Below, one piece after another: positions 14,345-18,643 of a DNA stretch of 18,643 nucleotides. Every line of letters starts with the position of its first letter. Within the stretch, counting starts at the first letter, position 1. The notes under the pieces were generated by a model. It was not told the origin of the DNA and searched no databases. It saw only the letters and a program-made list of their open reading frames with translations. The translations under genes were made by a program, and so were the position numbers. Source of the stretch: JAVBOW01 sp031550615 (GTDB lineage: Bacteria > Bacteroidota > Bacteroidia > Bacteroidales > Rikenellaceae); the NCBI GenBank assembly GCA_031550615.1, contig JAVBOL010000013.1, forward strand, positions 1 to 18,643, written 5' to 3'.

Positions 14345-14713
14345 ATGAGCAATGGGCCGTTATGCCGCATCAGGGAGATCCACCGCCTGATATGCGGGCT
14401 CGAAGAGTCGATGCAGCAGAGTTGCGGGGTGGGATTTAACGAAGGTATGCTGCTGTGCACCCTCTCGCACGAGGGGCGTTGCAGCTCGGGGCGGGTGGCC
14501 GAACTGCTCGGGCTTTCGGCGTCCAACGCCTCGAAGGTGATAGCCTCGGTCGAGAAAAAGGGGCTCGTGGGGCGCATCGTCGACCAGGGCGACCGCCGCC
14601 GCATGCTTTTTGCATTGACGCCCCACGGTGAGCGGTGCATGGAAAGGATAAAGTGCGATCCCGCACAGGCCGAAGAGTTGCTGGAAAAGATCAAAATAAA
14701 ATTAGAAGGATGA
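14345..14713 (+). CDS. MarR-family transcriptional regulator, cysteine-rich
   Basis: The product is 122 residues. The winged-helix core is visible: helix-turn-helix GRVAELLGLSASNASKVIASVEKKGLV (about 49-75, shown in part: SASNASKVIASVEKKG), followed by the wing with the family signature DQGDRRRMLFALTPHG (80-95). It is unusually rich in cysteine: seven Cys (7, 17, 27, 38, 46, 98, 104) in a short cytoplasmic protein. Redox-sensing MarR proteins use Cys oxidation or persulfidation to release DNA, so a thiol or sulfane-sulfur sensor is plausible. The gene overlaps the next one by 4 bp (ATGA). The inverted repeat in its promoter suggests autorepression and control of the downstream enzyme. Confidence 0.85.
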   Translation: MSNGPLCRIREIHRLICGLEESMQQSCGVGFNEGMLLCTLSHEGRCSSGRVAELLGLSASNASKVIASVEKKGLVGRIVDQGDRRRMLFALTPHGERCMERIKCDPAQAEELLEKIKIKLEG

Positions 14714-17121
14714 AACACGTGATTATCGGTGGGGTGGCCGGAGGCGCCACCGCCGCAGCGCGCATACGCCGCGCGGACGGGCACGCGCAGATAGTGCTGA
14801 TCGAAAAAGGGGAATATATCTCTTATGCCAACTGCGGGCTGCCCTATTATATCGGCGGGGTGATCGCCGGGCGGGAAAAGCTCTTTTTGCAGACCCCCGC
14901 GTCATTCGGCACGCGCTTCGACATAGACGTCAGGGTGCGCAACCGGGCCGTGGGGATAGACACCCTTGCCAAAACTGTGCTTGTGGAGCGCGCTGACGGC
15001 AGCCGCTACGAGGAGGGCTACGACCGCCTGTTGCTCTCGCCAGGTGCGCGCGCCGTGCGTCCTCCTCTGCCGGGAATAGACCTGCCGGGGATATTCACGC
15101 TGCGCGATGTGGTCGACACAGACCGCATAAAGGAGTATATCGCCTCGCGCGGGGTTAAGCGCGCTGTGGTCGTGGGCGCGGGTTTCATCGGCCTCGAAAT
15201 GGCGGAAAATCTCCACCATGCGGGGGCCGCGGTGTCGATAGTCGAAATGGCCGGGCAGGTGATGCCCGCGATAGATTTCTCGATGGCCGCGCCGTTGCAC
15301 AGCCACCTTGCACAAAAGGGGGTGGAGTTGCACCTGGGCGTGGGTGTCGAGCGTTTCTCCTCCACAGACGGAGGACTGGGCGTACACCTCTCTGACGGCA
15401 GCGCCCTGCCTTCAGATATGGTGATCCTCTCGATAGGGGTGCGCCCCGAAACTTCGCTGGCCGCCGAGGCAGGTCTAAAGATCGGCGAGGCGGGCGGCAT
15501 CTGGGTCGATGAGCACCTGCAAACCTCCGCCGAGGGGGTCTACGCCGTGGGCGACGCGATAGAGTTTGCCCACCCCCTGACCGGCAAACCGTGGCTAAAC
15601 TTTTTGGCCGGGCCGGCCAACCGCCAGGGGCGCATCGTGGCCGATAACATGGTTTTCGGCAATAAGACCGCCTATGAAGGCTCGATAGGCACGGCGGTGG
15701 CCAAGGTCTTCGATATGACGGTCGCCTCGACAGGGCTCTCCGCCAAACGGTTGCAGCAGATGGGCATCGCATTCCGCAGCTCGTGGACCCACTCCGCGTC
15801 GCACGCGGGTTACTATCCCGATTCGCTGCCCCTCAGTATAAAACTGACCTTCGACCCAGCGGACGGACGGCTCTACGGCGCGCAATGCGTGGGCTACGAC
15901 GGGGTGGACAAGCGCATAGACCTTCTCGCCATTACGATCAAGCGCGGCGGCACGGTGGCCGACCTTACGCGCATCGAGCACGCCTACGCGCCCCCCTTCT
16001 CGTCGGCCAAAGACCCCGTGGCGATAGCCGGGTACGTGGCCTCGAATATCGTCAGCGGCGCTATGCCGGCCATTACGTGGCGCGCGGTGGCAGACGCTAA
16101 GGATGCGACGCTCCTTGATGTGCGCACGCCCCAGGAATTCTCCATGGGCACGATAGCCGGCGCTGTGAATATACCCCTGGACTCTCTTCGTGAGCGCCTT
16201 GGCGAGATACCCGCCGGTAGGCCGGTGGTCGTATTCTGCGCCGTGGGGTTGCGCGGCTACCTCGCCTCCAGGATACTCGCCTCCAACGGTTTCACCGATG
16301 TTAAAAACCTCTCGGGCGGCTACAGGACCTACTCGGCCGCCACGGCGCAAATTGAAAAACCGAAATCCCGACCGGTCATGCAAACCCCCGTATCCGAAAC
16401 CATTAAAATAGACGCCTGCGGGCTGCAATGCCCCGGTCCCGTGCTGCGCCTCAAGCAGGCCGTCGATGGCATGCAGCCTGGCCAGAGGCTCGAAATGGTC
16501 GCCACCGACGCCGGATTTGCCCGCGACGCCGGGGCGTGGTGCAGCTCCACTGGCAACACCCTTATTTCGACCGGCGAGCAGAGGGGCAAATACACCGTGG
16601 TGATAGAGAAGGGCGTGGGATCGTGCCTGCGCGCAGATATGGCGCAAGGCGGCAGGGGCAAGACCCTGATAATGTTCAGCGACGACCTGGACAGGGCGCT
16701 GGCCACGATGGTGCTGGCCAACGGAGCCGCCGCGACAGGCGAGAAAGTGACCATATTCTTCACCTTCTGGGGGTTGAACGTGATTAAAAAAACGCGCAAG
16801 CCGCGCGTCGAAAAAGATATATTCGGTAAAATGTTCGGGATGATGCTGCCCGGCGACTCGCTGGGGCTCAAACTCTCCAAAATGCACATGATGGGCCTGG
16901 GCAGCCGGATGATGCGCCTTATAATGAAGCGAAAAGGCATCTCGTCGCTCGAAACGCTGCGCGATCAGGCCGTTGCGCAGGGAGTCGAATTCATAGCGTG
17001 CCAGATGTCGATGGACGTGATGGGCGTCAAAAAGGAGGAACTCCTGGACGGGGTGACCATCGGGGGCGTGGCGACCTATATGGAGCGCGCCGATAAAGCG
17101 AATGTAAACCTCTTTATATAG
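14710..17121 (+). CDS. CoA-disulfide reductase-like flavoprotein fused to rhodanese, TusA and DsrE-like domains
   Basis: I choose the ATG at 14710 (803 residues) because it starts the Rossmann strand MKHVIIGGVAGG and overlaps the MarR stop as ATGA; an in-frame ATG at 14635 lies deep inside the MarR gene. Residues 1-440 are a pyridine-nucleotide:disulfide oxidoreductase: FAD motif GGVAGGATAAAR, active-site Cys42 in SYANCGLPYYIGG, NAD(P)H motif VVGAGFIGLE, second FAD motif VYAVGDA. Residues about 455-545 are a rhodanese with LLDVRTPQEF and Cys510 in VVFCAVGLRGY. Residues 565-635 are TusA-like with CGLQCPGPVL (Cys570, Cys574). Residues 650-803 are DsrE-like with Cys764 in ACQMSMDVMG. All four candidate sulfur-handling cysteines are kept. 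The protein could reduce CoA disulfide or persulfide and pass sulfane sulfur between domains; the physiological substrate is unproven. Confidence 0.88.
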   Translation: MKHVIIGGVAGGATAAARIRRADGHAQIVLIEKGEYISYANCGLPYYIGGVIAGREKLFLQTPASFGTRFDIDVRVRNRAVGIDTLAKTVLVERADGSRYEEGYDRLLLSPGARAVRPPLPGIDLPGIFTLRDVVDTDRIKEYIASRGVKRAVVVGAGFIGLEMAENLHHAGAAVSIVEMAGQVMPAIDFSMAAPLHSHLAQKGVELHLGVGVERFSSTDGGLGVHLSDGSALPSDMVILSIGVRPETSLAAEAGLKIGEAGGIWVDEHLQTSAEGVYAVGDAIEFAHPLTGKPWLNFLAGPANRQGRIVADNMVFGNKTAYEGSIGTAVAKVFDMTVASTGLSAKRLQQMGIAFRSSWTHSASHAGYYPDSLPLSIKLTFDPADGRLYGAQCVGYDGVDKRIDLLAITIKRGGTVADLTRIEHAYAPPFSSAKDPVAIAGYVASNIVSGAMPAITWRAVADAKDATLLDVRTPQEFSMGTIAGAVNIPLDSLRERLGEIPAGRPVVVFCAVGLRGYLASRILASNGFTDVKNLSGGYRTYSAATAQIEKPKSRPVMQTPVSETIKIDACGLQCPGPVLRLKQAVDGMQPGQRLEMVATDAGFARDAGAWCSSTGNTLISTGEQRGKYTVVIEKGVGSCLRADMAQGGRGKTLIMFSDDLDRALATMVLANGAAATGEKVTIFFTFWGLNVIKKTRKPRVEKDIFGKMFGMMLPGDSLGLKLSKMHMMGLGSRMMRLIMKRKGISSLETLRDQAVAQGVEFIACQMSMDVMGVKKEELLDGVTIGGVATYMERADKANVNLFI

Positions 17122-17134
17122 ATAGGCAAAAAAT

Positions 17135-17174
17135 ATCCGCCCCGCATGGTTAGTGCGGGGCGGATTCGCTCTTT
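17135..17174. terminator. Bidirectional terminator between convergent genes
   Basis: ATCCGCCCCGCA (17135-17146) and TGCGGGGCGGAT (17154-17165) form a perfect 12-bp stem with a 7-nt loop. On the plus strand TCGCTCTTTT follows; on the minus strand ATTTTTTG follows. It lies 13 bp past the flavoprotein stop codon and also terminates transcripts from the lipoprotein gene at 17337-18506. Confidence 0.85.
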
Positions 17175-17241
17175 TCGACCGGCAAAGCCGGTGTTGACCC
17201 GGCTGGCTTTTAATGCCCGCAGGGAATAATCAACCGACGCT

Positions 17242-17286
17242 GCGGAGCGAGGGCCGAAGGCCGCTTGCGGCCTTCGGCCGAGCCGC
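17242..17286. repeat. GC-rich long palindrome downstream of the second lipoprotein gene
   Basis: GGCCGAAGGCCGC (17252-17264) and GCGGCCTTCGGCC (17267-17279) are perfect inverse copies 2 bp apart, flanked by a further GCGG/CCGC pair (17242-17245 and 17283-17286). A second perfect hairpin, GGACGGCG/CGCCGTCC (17317-17337), overlaps the lipoprotein stop codon. No T-run follows the long palindrome on either strand, so it is not a standard terminator. A REP-like intergenic element or a mRNA-stabilising 3' structure is possible. Confidence 0.6.
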
Positions 17287-17336
17287 GAGGAGGAAGGCGA
17301 AGCCAAATAATCGGATGGACGGCGACAAGCGCCGTC

Positions 17337-18506
17337 CTATTGGAGGACACAGCGTACAGTAAAGCCGTACGTGCGGAAGAAGCTGTGCTGGTACGCGTCG
17401 TCGCTGTAGGAGAACAGGTACCACGCCTTGTCGGCCGTGCCCATAGTACTTGACCAGTAGGCCCCGTTGCCGCCCACATCGTTGAGCGTGCCGTAGTAGA
17501 GGCTGCGGTAGCCCGCGGCGGGAAGGAAAATAGATTTAGAGGAAGCTATGTCGGTAAATTTATAGCCGTTTGCGGGCGTGGTCACCCATGCTTTGGTCAC
17601 TTTGGCTTCGTCGAACAGAGTAGTCTGTTCCTCCTTGGTCGGCAGGCGCCAACCAGCAGGGCACGGATCGTTGGCCGATGCCCAGAAATCGCCGGTCGGG
17701 GTAGTATCATCCCATGTCGCACCGGCTGGAGAAGAGGTCAGCGGATCGCTCGAACTCCAACCGGTCTTGCGATTCCACTGGTAGAACATTCCGGTGGCCT
17801 GAGGCGTGGCGGCGAAGGTGCCGGGCGCGTCGACGTTGTGCGTAGCCCACGTAACACCATTTATCAGCGCGCTTACCGGTACTACACACACGGTGACCGT
17901 GCAGGTGGCCGTCGCGCCGCCGCCATCGGCGGCCATCGCGGTGATCGTGGCCGTCTGGCCGACCGCGGCGCCGGCGGCGACGGTCACTAATCCCGTGCCG
18001 CCGACCGTAGCCACGGAGGTCGGGATGCTACTCCAGGTTGCGTTCTTATTCGTGGCATTATTAGGCAGGACGCTTGTCGTGCTGAGTTGCAAAGTCTCAC
18101 CCGACGCTAAGCTCGCGGTGGTCTGATTGAGCGTGATGCTCGTTACTTTGACATGGGCCACGGTTATGGCGCAGGTGGCCGTCACCCCGCTGCCGTCGTT
18201 GGCCGTGGCGGTGATCGTGGCGGTCGCCCCGTCGGCGGCTGTGGCCAGGACGGTAACGAGGCCCGTCTGGTCGACCGTCGCGACCGTGGTCGGGATGCTG
18301 CTCCACGTCATGGTTTGGTCGGCGGTATCGGAGGGCAGGACTTCGGTCACGCTCAACTGGAAAGTGCCCTCGGGCGCCAGCGACTTGGCGGTTTCATTGA
18401 GGGTGATGCCGGTTACCTTTACAGGCCCGGCGGATCCGGCGTGATCGTCGTCGCATGAAGCGAGCATCAACGCCGGAAGTAGCAGGAGCGAAAAAAGTTG
18501 TGTCAT
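17337..18506 (-). CDS. Surface lipoprotein with two Ig-like (Big_2) domains and a C-terminal FSMP domain
   Basis: I choose the ATG at 18506 (389 residues) because it begins a clean lipoprotein signal, MTQLFSLLLLPALMLASC, with lipidated Cys18; the frame extends upstream to a GTG at 18554 that overlaps the previous gene's stop. Ig-like domains lie at about 29-117 and 119-206. The C-terminal domain (about 213-389) carries CPAGWRLPTKEEQTTLF, YWSS and a closing FTVRCVLQ, as in the protein at 228-1661. Ig domain 2 looks chimeric: its first half matches domain 2 and its second half (AAGAAVGQTATITA) matches domain 3 of that paralogue. An extra Cys occurs in VTVCVVP before the C-terminal domain. It follows another FSMP gene by 44 bp, probably in one operon. 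The ligand is unknown. Confidence 0.85.
   Translation of the reverse strand: MTQLFSLLLLPALMLASCDDDHAGSAGPVKVTGITLNETAKSLAPEGTFQLSVTEVLPSDTADQTMTWSSIPTTVATVDQTGLVTVLATAADGATATITATANDGSGVTATCAITVAHVKVTSITLNQTTASLASGETLQLSTTSVLPNNATNKNATWSSIPTSVATVGGTGLVTVAAGAAVGQTATITAMAADGGGATATCTVTVCVVPVSALINGVTWATHNVDAPGTFAATPQATGMFYQWNRKTGWSSSDPLTSSPAGATWDDTTPTGDFWASANDPCPAGWRLPTKEEQTTLFDEAKVTKAWVTTPANGYKFTDIASSKSIFLPAAGYRSLYYGTLNDVGGNGAYWSSTMGTADKAWYLFSYSDDAYQHSFFRTYGFTVRCVLQ
18041..18182. repeat. Second copy of the 142-bp segment shared by the two lipoprotein genes
   Basis: This matches 1196-1337 at 140 of 142 bases in the same orientation, and encodes the end of Ig domain 1 and the first half of Ig domain 2. 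The long identity contrasts with the diverged flanks. Confidence 0.85.
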
Positions 18507-18550
18507 ATACAAAATTATCTTCGGTTTTTTAAAATTCGTTCTTCTGCCGA

Positions 18551-18643
18551 TCACCGTCTAACGCAGCGGATATTATAGCCGTGCAGTCGAGGGTTACTGC
18601 GCAGGGTCTCCCATTCGCCGGATATTCCCAGTTCCCAAGAGTT
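18551..18643 (-). CDS. C-terminal end of a third FSMP-domain protein (partial, runs off window)
   Basis: Thirty codons and a TGA (18553-18551) are visible on the minus strand. The peptide contains NSWELGISGEWETLRSN and ends GYNIRCVRR, the same type of closing strand as SYGFPVRCVRQ and TYGFTVRCVLQ in the two complete lipoproteins here. It therefore appears to be a third family member lying directly upstream of the gene at 17337-18506. The start, domains and signal peptide are outside the window. Confidence 0.65.
   Translation of the reverse strand, partial: NSWELGISGEWETLRSNPRLHGYNIRCVRR

Noticed and set aside
15595..16887. Minus-strand open frame of about 430 codons over the flavoprotein fusion
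   Set aside because: It is the reverse of an unambiguous multi-domain coding sequence, with low-complexity Gly/Arg/His composition.
18510..18517. TAATTTTG on the minus strand, an exact -7 match just before the second lipoprotein gene
   Set aside because: It ends only 3 bp before the ATG, so transcription would start inside or after the start codon. Co-transcription with the upstream gene is more likely.

Overview
The window looks like a chromosomal segment of a Bacteroidota species, probably a GC-rich gut lineage close to Alistipes/Rikenellaceae. The order-level call rests on -7 boxes of the TAnnTTTG type before both tRNA genes and the MarR gene, the scarcity of Shine-Dalgarno sequences, 'FSQ'-type signal peptides, and lipoproteins ending in Fibrobacter-succinogenes-type (FSMP) domains. 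The genus is a guess from composition and family content.

Layout. Positions 1-141 hold the left end of an IS3-family (IS150-like) insertion sequence that runs off the window. Next comes a minus-strand surface lipoprotein gene with three Ig-like (Big_2) domains and an FSMP C-terminus (228-1661). A repeat-rich spacer leads to a tRNA-Leu(CAA) gene with promoter and terminator. Behind it lie a tandem 11-bp repeat and about 420 bp of AT-rich sequence without a gene. Housekeeping genes follow: an RluA-type pseudouridine synthase (minus), a divergent meso-diaminopimelate dehydrogenase (plus), and tRNA-Lys(TTT).

Positions 5243-12780 carry the most distinctive block: two paralogous small outer-membrane barrels, two paralogous DUF1254/DUF1214 lipoproteins, and an 808-residue serine-type arylsulfatase-like enzyme. 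All five carry export signals. No SusC/SusD pair, glycoside hydrolase or sulfatase-maturing enzyme is present. I infer a periplasmic/outer-membrane module that takes in and desulfates a small, perhaps hydrophobic, sulfate ester.

Positions 12929-17121 hold a uracil permease (NCS2), then a two-gene operon: a seven-cysteine MarR regulator overlapping (ATGA) a CoA-disulfide-reductase/rhodanese/TusA/DsrE fusion. The promoter contains a perfect inverted repeat that could be the regulator's operator. This looks like a redox- or sulfane-sulfur-responsive unit.

Positions 17122-18643 hold structured intergenic DNA, a second Ig/FSMP lipoprotein on the minus strand with two Ig domains, and the C-terminal end of a third FSMP protein cut by the window edge. 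The two complete lipoprotein genes share a 142-bp stretch with 140 identical bases in the same orientation about 16.8 kb apart, so recombination between them could delete, duplicate or reshuffle the region.
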